Positions 11,110 through 22,755 of a stretch of DNA of 64,000 bases are shown here, piece by piece. The stretch comes from Epiperipatus broadwayi. Lineage: Eukaryota; Onychophora; Udeonychophora; Euonychophora; Peripatidae. The stretch is from contig JAQFVV010006341.1 of NCBI GenBank assembly GCA_028023455.1, forward strand, positions 1,984,001 to 2,048,000, read 5' to 3'. A program made the translations under genes and the position numbers. The notes beneath the pieces are model-generated. The model searched no databases. It was not told the DNA's origin and was given only the letters and a program-made list of their open reading frames with translations. Position 1 is the stretch's first letter; every line of letters begins with the position of its first letter.

Positions 11110-14100
11110 GTAAAATTTTACTACTATAAATATTATTTGAATTTTTCTATTGAATATTTTATCAAGTAAATTATTCATTTTTTTTTTGCTTTTAAAGGTT
11201 TTAGAAATTTTTAAAGAATTTTTTTTGCCAAAACTGAGGTTAGAAGGGAATGTAGTAATAGTTTTACTTTATTTTTATTTTTTTAATATGAATTTGAAAG
11301 ATAAAACTTATTTACAGTAGCTTCTTTGTCTAAACCTATTCTGCTCTATAGATAATTAGTTTTTAACTATTGCTAAAATACTTGTTAATATGCATTATTA
11401 AAATAATTTGGTGATAACATATAATAATGATAAAGGGCAATAATTTTTTTGATTTTTATTGGTTTTTATTTAGTTTTAAGACTGCTATAGATTTGCATTT
11501 ATACTAAATTTTAGTAAAATAATTTCTGAATAAATAAATATTGCTGAACAGTTTTCTCAATCATATTTTATTTTTAGATCTTAACTTTTTTATAAAGAAA
11601 TTCTGCAAGTATGTTATCTGCTTATGGAGTTTTTCCTGATTTAAGAGGATCAAGAGCAAGTTCACCATTATCTAAATATTAAAAGAACATTGTGAAAGAG
11701 AAATTTGCAGTTTTACTGAAAGATACATTATCCTGTTCTCTTAATCTTGGAGTTAGAAGTCTGATATATAAAATTGATAATATAATTAGTAGTGATACAA
11801 GTAGTTTGTTTTTTTAAGCTACTTTTACAATTACCAAAGCCTACATAAAAGTGACCAGATCTTGTAAAATTTTGTTTTTCCATGATCTCTTTCTCCAATT
11901 TTCTAACATAATCCTGTGATTTAATAAGTCTGTTGGCTATTTTTGTTTCTGTGGTAGACTAATATTGGCTGTAAAGAGAATTGCTGATTTAGTCCAATCT
12001 GGTCTGTTTTCAATATCATTGAAGGGTGACTTCTTTGTTGCTATTGTTGTGAATTGTTAAACTTATCTTAGAAAGAGGTTATTGGAGAGATTTTATTAAT
12101 ATTCTGTTCATTATATTCAATATATTAATTTCAATTAGCAGGATAATTTTTAACCATGGGGATGTGAAGTTCAGAATGATTATTATATTTGGATTATGTT
12201 TATATGGGAAAATGATCTAATATTAATAAATTGACAAGTAATAGTTGGACCATTTTTGTCTGAAACAATATCTAAATCAGCAATAGTTTGTTGCCTGTCT
12301 TCTTGTATGGAATTTTTTTTTTTTGCTTGACATTGTAAAGTAAATAATTATTTTCTAAAGTTGACAACCTGTTTGATCTTTTATATAGCATGTATAGAAA
12401 ATTTTGGAAGAGGAGGTTAGGACTAATTTGTATTGAGAGATTTGTAAAATATTGTACACATAAAAATTATCTTTCAGGTTGGATATTGCAATATCATTTA
12501 AACTACCTTCAGTAGCAACTGTTTGTTTTACAAGACACATTTTGTTTGAAATGTATTCTATCAAGAATCAATGTAAATCCAATAAATTTAAGATGTACAT
12601 TATGCAATGACATTAACATAGTGTTAAATAATTATTTTTTTAGAGAGTCTCCATTTTTTGTGTTGATCTACCTCAATGTTAAATTAAAATAATTTTATTA
12701 ATCTTGTATGGAATATATATGGCATTATTGATATTGGATTACTTTGTTTTCAGAATTCTAGAGTTATGAGTTGATAAATCATTAATGTTTTTTTTTTTCC
12801 CCATTATAATTTGAAAACTGAATAAATACCGTTATTTATGATATTCAAATTAGTAAATGCATATATTTGCAGACCAAAAACTTTTTTTTTTTTAAATATA
12901 TATTTTAATAATTTTTTTTTCCTTCATCAAAATAAATAAATAAACTTTTACTCAAAATCCCTCATGCATTAACAATCAGATAGTAATTTCCAAAAAAAAA
13001 TTTCAATTATATAATGTTATATTTTTTAAAAGTTGTTAAAAGAAACACAATTATTTTGTTCTAATTATTTACAATTATTTCTTAAATATTTATATAAATG
13101 TATATGCAACAGACACTTTAATAATTTTTCAATTAGTTTAAATAAATTATACAAGTTAAATAAAATTATAAAAATGGAAATATTATTATTAAATTATTAT
13201 TATTATTTGCTGATATTTTAATCATATAGCTTCATTATGTATATAATCTGATATATGAATTTAAGAAACTATCAATTTTGGTGATATTATAGATATTTTT
13301 TTAGCAAGGTAATAATATCATTTAATTCTCTGATCAATTTCTACATTTTGTCTTATTAATGAATTCAAAGCTAGAATCAATGCAGTTATGCAGTTGACAG
13401 CCATCTTTAACTTTAATTTTATTATTAAATTAATCTGAAATACTCAACAGCATATTTATTGTTCTCATGATGAATTCATTTTCATCTCTTTTCTAATTAT
13501 TCTTTCCATTTTTAATCAACAATTCTAGTGCTTTTTTTTTTTGTCCATGAGATTTTTAGCATAGTCTCTAATAGTAGTTTATGATTACTTTTTCTTCAAA
13601 GTTTAAAATGATGCCTACTATTAACATATCTGTAATCAACTATCACCATCATCATCCTATTTCACTGGTTGTCACAGAGATATTAATTGTAAGATATTAA
13701 GAAAATGTAAACAAATAGAAATAAAAATTAAGATTATGAATAGGATAGATTCTTGTTCTGAAGATTGTTAGAGGAGACATGGCGAATACCTACATTTCAG
13801 TATAAGAGATTGTATCTAACAATGATACTTATTAACTGTAAAACTATAAGAATTGTATGTAACATGTGAAGCTGCTCAAGCAACATTCAAATCCCAAAAA
13901 GAACATGTAAACAGTTCAACTTAAGAATTTTTAATTCTGGAGTTTGTCACTATGCAGAGAACTATATTTGAATGTGTGAACAAGTGATTTTTTTTCCACC
14001 ATAGCTGAAGCAGAACAAAATTTGAAAACGTATGGAATCACATTACAGAGATTATTAAATATTTATCCATGATTATCGCTCAAAAGATGAAAAATAGTTA

Positions 14101-16679
14101 ATAGCCTTCCCAAATTTTGATGTAGTAGCTATGTTTTCTTTGGATAATTATTAAGAATTTCAGCTTATATACAGAAAAGAATTCCTTCAAAACACAAAGC
14201 TTAGTATTCACATTTTTAATGCCAACTTTGCTGTTAAAGTTACAATCTTTATTTATAATTGCATTAGCTTGACTGTTAGGTCTATCATTTTTACATTGAG
14301 AATTCAAACCTGCTCAGAGGTATAAAATCGTATTTAAGATTGTGGTTTTCTTTGCTTCTCACTTTTACTAAATATCTGATTTGTTACAATTATCTAGAAA
14401 AATGCATATTTTCAATTATTACAATTTGGAATTAATTTTAACATCACACCTTTTTTAAATGAAATTATATAATCTTTTGCTATCTCTGTTTAGTGCACAA
14501 AATTATATTATCAGTTTGTTGATTAGTAAAACTATAAATAGTTCCATTGATCTAGATTCCAATTACAGTTCTAGAAATCGTATATACATTGGTAAATTAA
14601 AATATTTACAGTAATAGCTTATAAAAATTATAAGCTTTATAAAGCCATGAAGTGAATAGTGATCATTTTCTGATTATTTTTATATTTCAAATATTATTAT
14701 TAGTGAAAATCATTCGATCATAATTTTAAATAATAGTATCTAAGTAAACGAGGCTTTCATGGTGTCTTTTTACATTGCTTTATCATAAAACTTATGCATA
14801 ATTAATTTTTAATAATGTCCTAAAAACCTGTTAACAATACTGATTTTCAGTTATAGTTATTTTTTAGATATTAATATGCCCTTTGAGATAAAATTCATTG
14901 CTTAATTTGGAAATAATTTCTTCATATATAATTTCATTCTATCAAAAACAGTTCATAACATTATAACAAAACTTAATGATTAAACGTTAATGTCAAGTTC
15001 TTTCTTTCCAAACATCTCACCATAATTGCAACATTGATTGTCAGTCACTTTCTAACATATATCTGTTATAAAACATTTTTGTCTTTGAATTAGGTTCACA
15101 TGATGAATTATATTTAACATTTATATAAAAACTATGATATGTTTAGCATTACATTAAATATTTTTGTTAATTAATTGCATGATTTAAACACTATATATAT
15201 GAATACTTGTAAATAAGACCAACTAAAAGATGTGTATGTATACGATACAACTATATAAAGCTTTCATATTGGTAGCTTGAAATGAATATATTTTCATTAT
15301 TGGTTTACAACATTAATTTTATATGATTTTAATATTCATATATGTGTTAGATTCATCACATTACTATAGAAGTTATGCCTAATAAATTACATTTAATACA
15401 TTTAGAATAATTTTAAATTATTAAACATAATAACATTTTTGTAGATAGATATTAATAAGCTGTTAAATGTGTAATCAAATCATTAGTCAATTAAAAACTT
15501 CCATATTTAATTAGAAAATCTGTTTTTTTTATTTTAGTTTTGCCTCCTTATATAACGCTGAATAATCAATAAATGGCAAATAATAGTATTTAATAAATCT
15601 CTATCTAGTTCTGTCCACCCATATTCCAGATTATTTTCTATTATAGCTTTCATCAATGAAGAATTTTGAATCTGAATCTAATTCACCAGGATTACCAAAT
15701 TTACACAAAGTGGCAGAACTTTTATAGGAGGAATAGATTTGCTACTTAAAAATAATGTGTAGCGGAAGTCATGTGGTATTTTGTTGGTATTGTTATTTCT
15801 ATTTTTCCAATTTGAGCCTCTGAAGTGTTAATGTAAGAAGTGGCAAATTTATCAGCAAAGCTAATAAGTTTTAAAATAAAATATTAGTGATATAATGACT
15901 ATTATTATTTTGTTTATATATATAGTGAGTAAAATTCTATTGAATGTATTGATTAAATCAACTAAATGTTTAATATTAATTTAAGAAAAAAGGAAATTAA
16001 AAGAATTTGCAATCATTATTGAAAGCAGTGCATTTTTACATTAGATAAACTTAAATGGATTTATTTCAAATTAGAAGTTTATTATAGAAATGAAACTTTA
16101 GATATAAAGAAAAAAATGAAATTTATGTCAATCTATTAGTATTAAAAAGAATTAATAGGCGTAGAAATGAGTAATAGTTCAGAGCAGTTCAATATTACAA
16201 TTGATCTGATTATGTTTGAAAAGTAACATAACATATCCCATATTTGGGAAAATTGAAACTAATGTTTTGGTGGTGCATCTAGCTAGTAGCCATTTTCTCC
16301 CCAACTTATATTAACTGACCTTAATACCTCTTTTAACTTCTAGTGCCATAATTTTCAATTGTTAATTTTAGAACTTGAACAGAAATGTGACTATTGTAGC
16401 TGAAAGCTATATTTTCATCATTTTTTCTAAATTGTGGTAGTATATGATATACATTGTTTAATAGGTTTTTTTAAACTAATGCAGAATATAGATATGATTT
16501 TAATGCTTAATATTTTATTTAAAATATCCCTCATTAAAAAGAAGTATTTCTAATTATGAACTTTTAATTTTATTGTAATAGGTTAATATAATATTACTTG
16601 CTTTTTATGTATTAGAAAATAAAAATATATAAATAATTTATTTTATTATTGTTTAATTGTTTATTAAATTATTTTTAAG
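11110..16679. other. Long A+T-rich stretch upstream of the first exon
   Basis: There are many homopolymer T/A runs and short chance frames only. No transposon ends, tandem arrays or exon-like segments with splice sites could be supported. If the host gene has an upstream exon outside the window, this is intron. Confidence 0.6.
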
Positions 16680-16871
16680 GAGAAGGAATCCACTGTTCAG
16701 GAAGCTATTAATGCCCATCCATTACTGGATCAGAGGGCATATATTCTCGGCTGTGATTCTCTGGATAATGTCTACCTCCATTTCCCACAGTTTTGTGGAG
16801 CTGATCTTAGAATTTATAAACAAGCTCATTTACCTGATCCAAAAATACCAAAAGAGAGAGACATAAAAAGG
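16680..16871 (+). CDS. Host gene exon a (WHIM-like nuclear protein)
   Basis: The exon is 192 bp, with acceptor TTTTTAAG|GAG and donor AGG|GTATGT, phase 0 at both ends. It encodes 64 residues starting E-K-E-S-T-V-Q-E-A. The conserved-looking part is A-Y-I-L-G-C-D-S-L-D-N-V-Y, then F-P-Q-F-C-G-A-D-L-R-I-Y-K-Q. This resembles the WHIM2-type block (LGxDxxGNxYWxF...RxYK) of ISWI partner proteins such as CECR2, RSF1 and the BAZ proteins, except that the usual tryptophan after Y is replaced (Y-L-H-F). Base composition is clearly less A+T-rich than its surroundings and the frame is free of stops. It ends in the charged run P-K-E-R-D-I-K-R. It is the first visible exon of a gene continuing on the + strand; the family call is tentative but the exon itself is well supported. 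Confidence 0.8.
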
Positions 16872-17164
16872 GTATGTTTTTGATAAAATAATTATTTTCT
16901 TAACAACAAAGTAATGCATGACCTTAATGATTGCTCAAGATTACTTGCTGATTCTAGAGGAGAACGAATATACATAATTGATTAGACTATTAATTTAACT
17001 TATAATAAAATATCTGCTTTTTACATGTTTTGATTAACTAAAAACCTTCAGAGACCTAAATGCAAAAATTGCATATTATTTTTCTATTCAATTTGCAAAT
17101 TGCAATGTTTAAATTTTATTAATTGGTTGAATAATCTTTTTCATAGAATTATATATATATATAT

Positions 17165-18470
17165 TGTACCGGGTTCAATCCGATGTGCTCTCACTTAATC
17201 TGCAAAATGGTTTAGCTGGGTTTCAACCTTATTTCTAATAAATTTATAATCTTATTTAATTATAAATATTACGTGATGAACCAGCACGTTCGAGCAAAGT
17301 GGAGAATACTATTGATAGCAAAGCTGTCAATACTACCCACGATCAGATCGAGCTATGCAACGCATAACACGATCACATTTCCAGATCGTGGCCCACCTCG
17401 GCTGCTAGATTCAAACTCCTACTATCCAAACACTTTATTTGTTTCGGAGTAAACTCCGGGTGCCAGCTAGTCTAAGACTAACATGTTCGGACAGTACGCC
17501 CATAATCCAGCGCTCGAAAAATCCCTTAATTAGCTCAGTCTATTTTTAATTCAATAACAAAATATAGTTTCAATTAGTGGTGAAAAGAATTGACCGACAA
17601 ATAAAGCTTTAAGTTTAAAGGCAATTTATTTTAATTAACATTTATTAAACTAATTTTGAATATTTTATAAATCTTATTTAACTAATAACACACGCACATA
17701 TATAATTCACACACTATCATATCTTATGAGAAAGCATTAAATAATATTTGAAAATTAAAATACGATGAAATCAATATACTAACGCATGAATACACCCAAC
17801 ATTTTAAACACACATATTAATAGTTCGTCTATGTATGCAATAGAGTTCTTAAACTTGACTCTTGGAGCTTTACAAATGCGATGGCTACTTTAGAAATGAA
17901 TATAAGAAAAATGGTTATTACCCAGGATTTTGAACGTGGATACTTCTTGCTGTTTGCTGCTTCTGATGAAATATTTCTAACTGGTTAGATTTGAAGTTTT
18001 CTTGTGGAGATTTGATGCTTATTATTCCAAGGAATTTTCTTTAAGACAATTAGATATTGAGCGGCTTCAGGTTGTTACGCAGGCATCACTTTTATCGGAT
18101 AGTGCAGCTGTTTTCATCAGACTTCAGGCTGGAGAAAGTCTCATGTTTTCCGAAGTTTTAACACTGCATTCTTGATTCTGGATATATAATAATCTGACTG
18201 ATATAACTCACTGATAGATTGTACTGAACTGTTATCTTAAATGCAACTCAAACTCGACTGACTGTCTGATAAAAAAAATTGTCTATTTATACATGAAGCG
18301 TGTTTTCATTTTGATATCCTCCAGCAATATCTGTTGTCAAAGTTCCTTTGATAATCTTTTAATTATGTGTTTTTGAAGATCGTTTAATTAGTAGCCATGC
18401 AGACGTGTTGTTTTTATATTTTTATTAGTAGCAATGTTTTTTAATTTTTTTAACTTTCATTTGTTTTTCA
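17165..18470 (-). mobile_element. LTR-like insertion in host intron
   Basis: The segment is a G+C-richer island. It begins TGTACCGGG at 17165 after ATAT (17161-17164). A plausible right end is TTCA at 18470 followed by ATAT (18471-18474), giving TG...CA ends and a 4-bp target duplication as in the element at 505-3375. On the minus strand a TATAAATAG box lies near 18281-18289 and AATAAATG near 17640, compatible with U3-R-U5 order. It contains no coding frame. The right boundary is less certain than the left. It would be a solo LTR or a non-autonomous derivative in the antisense orientation to the host gene. Confidence 0.45.
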
Positions 18471-19014
18471 ATATAATTTTAACACGCACATATACACGCA
18501 TTTATTATTTCTTTGTTTACTCTCGCACATATATATTTTATTAACAAGCTTACATTTATGCACATGTATTAATTTAAGATCAATTTATTATTTAGTTTTT
18601 AAGATTACCTTTTTTCTTTAACTCGAATGAAAAGAGATTTATATTTTTAAACTTTACATTACATTTTAACTGATAATAATAAGAAAAAACTCTTTACTTC
18701 TTTTATAAAACCTTTAGACTTTTAATCTTATGGTTTTTTTTACGAAAGATTTCTATTTTAATAATTTTTTTAAACAAAATTATTATGTGCCAACACAATG
18801 TTGGTACAATATATATTGTATTATTAATAAAATATTGCTTGATTTTATATAAAGATTTATATTTATGTGTGTGTATATATATATTGCTGTATATATTATA
18901 TGTACTTCAATATACATTACCTAATTACAGCCAATATATTCTGTTGAAACAGTATCAGGGTATTTATGTATTTATAAATCAACTATAATTATCTGTTTCT
19001 AAGAAATAATCTTC
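18471..19014. other. Intronic A+T-rich DNA, nothing recognised
   Basis: TA-rich microsatellite-like tracts lie near 18870-18900. The 67-codon frame at 18785-18988 runs through them and is not a gene. Confidence 0.6.
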
Positions 19015-19463
19015 ACCCCTCCATGTTGGAATTAGTCAATATAATACTTGAGAGATAGCACCTCCTCCCCCTCATGAACAGCTTATATCTGGACACAAGC
19101 ATTAAGTTTAATTAATATGCTAGTTTTTAGTATGAGGTAAATGCTTCCTTCAAAACTAACTCTTTAGCCATTTATAAAATGTCACATTATAGTTTTTTTT
19201 ATATTTAATGGTAAGTTTCCTATTTATAATTTTTAGGCAGCTAGTTTAACTATTATATATAACTATTTAACATAGAACTAAATTGAAATGAAACTTGTGT
19301 GATTTTAAAAAGATTTAATACCAAAAAAACTGTTAAGATTTGACATTTGTCATCCACATAATATAATTATTCCAATAATATGATTAATTAAAGAAAAATA
19401 TTAAATAATAATATTTTTTTTTAAAAATGCTATTAAAAAAAAAATGTCTGAAGTCAAATACAC

Positions 19464-20322
19464 CTGGGTCTCTTTTTACCCGGACTTATTTAACACGATT
19501 TTGAAGTTACGCGATTCGTGTTTCACCGGAAGTCGATTTCCGATAATGCGCTATTACTTTAAATAATAAATTTCGCACACTTACGTTATATTGAAAGTAA
19601 TAGCACATTATTGGAATTCGGCTTTCCTCTTAGTAATTTCAATATTTTCAGTGCTTTATAATAGTAAGATTTTATGCAATAATGAAATTAAAATCATGAT
19701 TTCCACATTTTATGTGTACACATATTAAATTTTACAAGATTATAATGTAAATTTGTTCAAACATTGTGCGTGTTAATTTTGCATTTTAAATCACATTCTG
19801 TTTTTGCTTTTTAAAAAAGAACGTAATCAATTATTTTCTTATTACTGACACTAATCATTAACGTGCTCTTAAATTCCAATGAGAGCTAAATGGTTGTATG
19901 TCTGGATATTGCGAGCTTCATAAACAATTAATAAAATCATCGACTCAAAGATTAATTACTAATTACATTGTCACCAGAAAATCATAATAATTAAAACGTG
20001 TATAAAAAAATGTAAATTACTGTACTGTAAATTATGCATAAAAATATATTATTTTGAATAAAATTAAATATTATAGTTAAAAAAAGTTTGTCTTGTATCA
20101 ATTTTTTTCAAATTTGAAATTTTTTATTAGTCATATTTTATTTTTATTTTTTTTTTTTTGCGCGAATTTTAAAGTAATTTTATGTTGGTGCTTTGCTTTT
20201 ACACAAATTTTGAAAAATCACAGATCGCATCCCCCCTTTTTCAATGTAAGTTACATCTATTTTTGCGCGATTTCGTTTGGGCCTGTTTTCTGAGGAACCT
20301 ATCTATCGCGTAAAACGAGACC
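19464..20322. mobile_element. TA-flanked MITE, pogo/Tigger-like ends
   Basis: Terminal inverted repeats CACCTGGGTCTC are flanked by TA on each side. The duplicated copy at 25784-25797 shows the uninterrupted site (AAGTCAAATAATTCACA), so both ends and the TA target duplication are directly supported. Sub-terminal CACGATTTT...TTACGCGATT and CCTATCTATCGCG strings resemble Tigger/pogo ends. An internal hairpin pairs about 19527-19562 with 19594-19632. It has no transposase frame. The 66-codon frame at 20093-20293 is not a gene. Confidence 0.85.
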
Positions 20323-21307
20323 CAGGTGTAATTCACACAATAAAATATTTACAGTTTTTACATATTGTAGAAAATCATTAATTAATTGAATATGATATCT
20401 TACCAGTATTTATCAGTTTGTTTAATTCTAGATAACTTATTTATTTTTACTTTTCTTTAATTTGACTTGATATAATGTTTTCTTCATTCGTGCTTGATCT
20501 TCTATTTGATTATTTTTGAATCAGGAACAAATTTATTGTAACTCTTCCGGAGATAATTTGCAGAATGATAAAAACTTCTATTTAGTTCATAGGTCAATTT
20601 TCAGCATGAAACTATAGATAGGCATATTTAACTAATCAGAACAACATCTTCAACCATTGAGCGCAAAGGGAAACTAGCAATGAAGAGATTTACCAAGAGG
20701 CCTTTAGCGTGCATGTAGAATATCTTAAACTTGTTTTCGAATGCTTCAATAACTTTTGATAAATGGGGAATAGCTTCTTAATGTTCAGTATTAGCTACTT
20801 CGCAGGTTATCATTTTTGCTGCTTTTTTTCACAGCAAAGAAAATGAAAGAGAAAATTTTAAAAGTTAAATTTAGATTTTTATTCTGCAATTATAATTATC
20901 TTCAGGCCATTATCTTTTACCTATTGTTTTATATTTTCAAATTTAGTCATGTTGTTTACCAAGACTTTTCCTCTTAAATTTCTATTACTAAAATAATTTT
21001 AAAATAATGTATTTCATGTTTTTAAGTTTTTCTAGTCTTAAAAAGTTCACAGAATATGAAACATATATCTGAAAATAAAAATGCATACTTTTTTTTTATT
21101 TTATTAAAAACATAATTTATTAAACAAGAAAAAAATTGTTGCAATTGTTAAATTAAATTTACATGACTTTGAACTAAACTGTCTTTTGCTTCAAAGCTAC
21201 TCTGGTTCTAGTCCCAAACAAGTTCTTTCCTTGTAATTGCGGGGTATGTTTTGAAAAATTGTTTATAAAAAAATTACTTTATTCCACGTGTCCTGAAATA
21301 CATATAA

Positions 21308-22536
21308 TTCTGATCTATCGTGTCAGCCACTTGACAGCACTATTTCTAGCTAAATTGCTAGAAATATGTCATTTCTGCAGCTGCAACCAAGCAGATAGCT
21401 TTCTTTCTATGATAAAACACAGAAAGTGTCAGTTTACTCGGCTGCTGGCTATCGCTGTGGCTTTTTTCTATGCTAAAAGCACAGAAAAATGCCTTCCTTG
21501 GCCACCGTAGTTGCTTGTGTTGCGCACTTTATCATAATATTGGGTTGTATATTTTCGCTACAGTATCTTCTGATGGTGTGTTGACTGCAAGGTGTCTAAA
21601 TAATTTAACTTTTCAGGTTCACCTTTTTTTGTTTCATGTGAACACTGTTCCATCAGGACTGTGTTAGCATCACAAATTGGATTTTAGGGTGGGGCACAGC
21701 ACTATTTTGAAAATCACGATGAAAGTAACATATCGTGAGAAATCATCCAAGACAGGAAGATGGCTGCTTCGAACTCTCAAAATTGCCAATTGCCAGATAC
21801 TGGAGTCAGATTTCATTGTAATAGTTTGTTATAATTATTAATAACTTTATTGGGTAAATTGTTGCAATTGAATTTATTCCCCCCCCCCTTCCCAAACGCA
21901 GTGTCTGATTAATTACTGTCCAAAAAAGTGTAAAATGTAATTTAATTTTTTATTAAAAAACTACCGTAACTTTCCTGATACGGAAAAAAAAAAACCCAAA
22001 GTCTCCGCTATATTTACTATTATTTGTTATTAAAAAAGTAACGTAATTTTATATATACACACACACAAAAAAAAGAGTGCAATCTAATTTACTTTTTCCC
22101 CCCAAAAACGCGGTGTCTGATTCATTACTGTCCAAAAAAGGATAAAAATTAATTAAATTTTCTATTAAAAAAGTACCATAACTTTTCTGATACGCAAACT
22201 AAAAAAAAAATTGTAAAAAGCAAGTATGTGATTAATTACTGTTCCAAAAAGGTCAAAGTCCTCTTTCATTGTAAAATTTTGTTGGAATTACTGTTCAAAA
22301 AGTCTCTATTGTACTATGATTTGCTATTTGAAATTTTTTATCGACACGCACATAAAAAAAGCCAGTCTCTGATTAATTACTGTCCCAAAAAGTCTGCTTA
22401 CATTTTTATATTTTGTTTGAATTTTTTTAATTTTATGGACATCGTAGTTTTATAGAATGGCTGGCCTGGGAACGTTATATCAATGTGTTTTTGCTTAGCA
22501 TCAATGCCATCAAGTGGCTGACACAATAGATCAGAA
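21308..22536. mobile_element. TIR element with internal minisatellite-like repeats, copy 1
   Basis: Inverted ends: TTCTGATCTATCGTGTCAGC (21308 onward), with CCACTTGA following, pairs with 22510-22536 with one mismatch over about 26 bp. Inside, four irregularly spaced units share CTGATTAATTACTGTCC or close variants (near 21905, 22118, 22228 and 22366), with ACCGTAACTTT between them. The left part includes CTTTCTATGATAAAACACAG and a near copy of it ending GCTAAAAGCACAG. All of these blocks recur at 48815-50560. There is no coding potential beyond chance frames (21259-21510, 21470-21667, 22228-22455). The element class is not recognised. Confidence 0.65.
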
Positions 22537-22755
22537 CATTACGAAAAAATTTTTTTATCAATTATATTTTTGAATTAATTTGAATGATATTTCTTTAGCA
22601 ATATCACTTGTTACCTAAAATATTTTCTTCTTTTTATTTTGTTAAGCTTTAGCTGATTGTGAGAGCAAAATAATAAATATTGACACAAGTAGTCAACAAA
22701 AACTATTTCTTGTTGATTAATAAAATTCTCTTTCCAAGGCAATATATATATATGC

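Larger units (their letters stand above)
8960..11110 (+). mobile_element. RTE-type LINE remnant (endonuclease and RT)
   Basis: The remnant shows endonuclease motifs, then RT motifs, all on the + strand in shifting frames. A part equivalent to the FADD palm block is missing around 10500-10570, so it is internally deleted. It is one of at least three LINE families in the window. No clear 3' tail repeat is seen. Confidence 0.8.
19015..22755 (+). repeat. Diverged duplicated block, copy 1
   Basis: This block is collinear with 25235-26855 on the same strand. Matching stretches include AAGCATTAAGTTTAATTAA against GAGCATTAAGTTTAATTAA, ATTTATAAAATGTCACAT against ATTTATAAAATATCACAT, and the ends TTTCTTGTTGATTAATAAAA and CCAAGGCAATATATAT. 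Copy 1 is longer because it carries a TA-flanked MITE (19464-20322) and an extra segment of about 1.4 kb (roughly 21110-22550). The pair may be two copies of one unrecognised interspersed element or a local segmental duplication. Confidence 0.8.

Noticed and set aside
16657-16866. 69-codon frame overlapping exon a
   Set aside because: It is in a different frame from the splice-bounded exon, which has better composition and phase continuity with the other exons.
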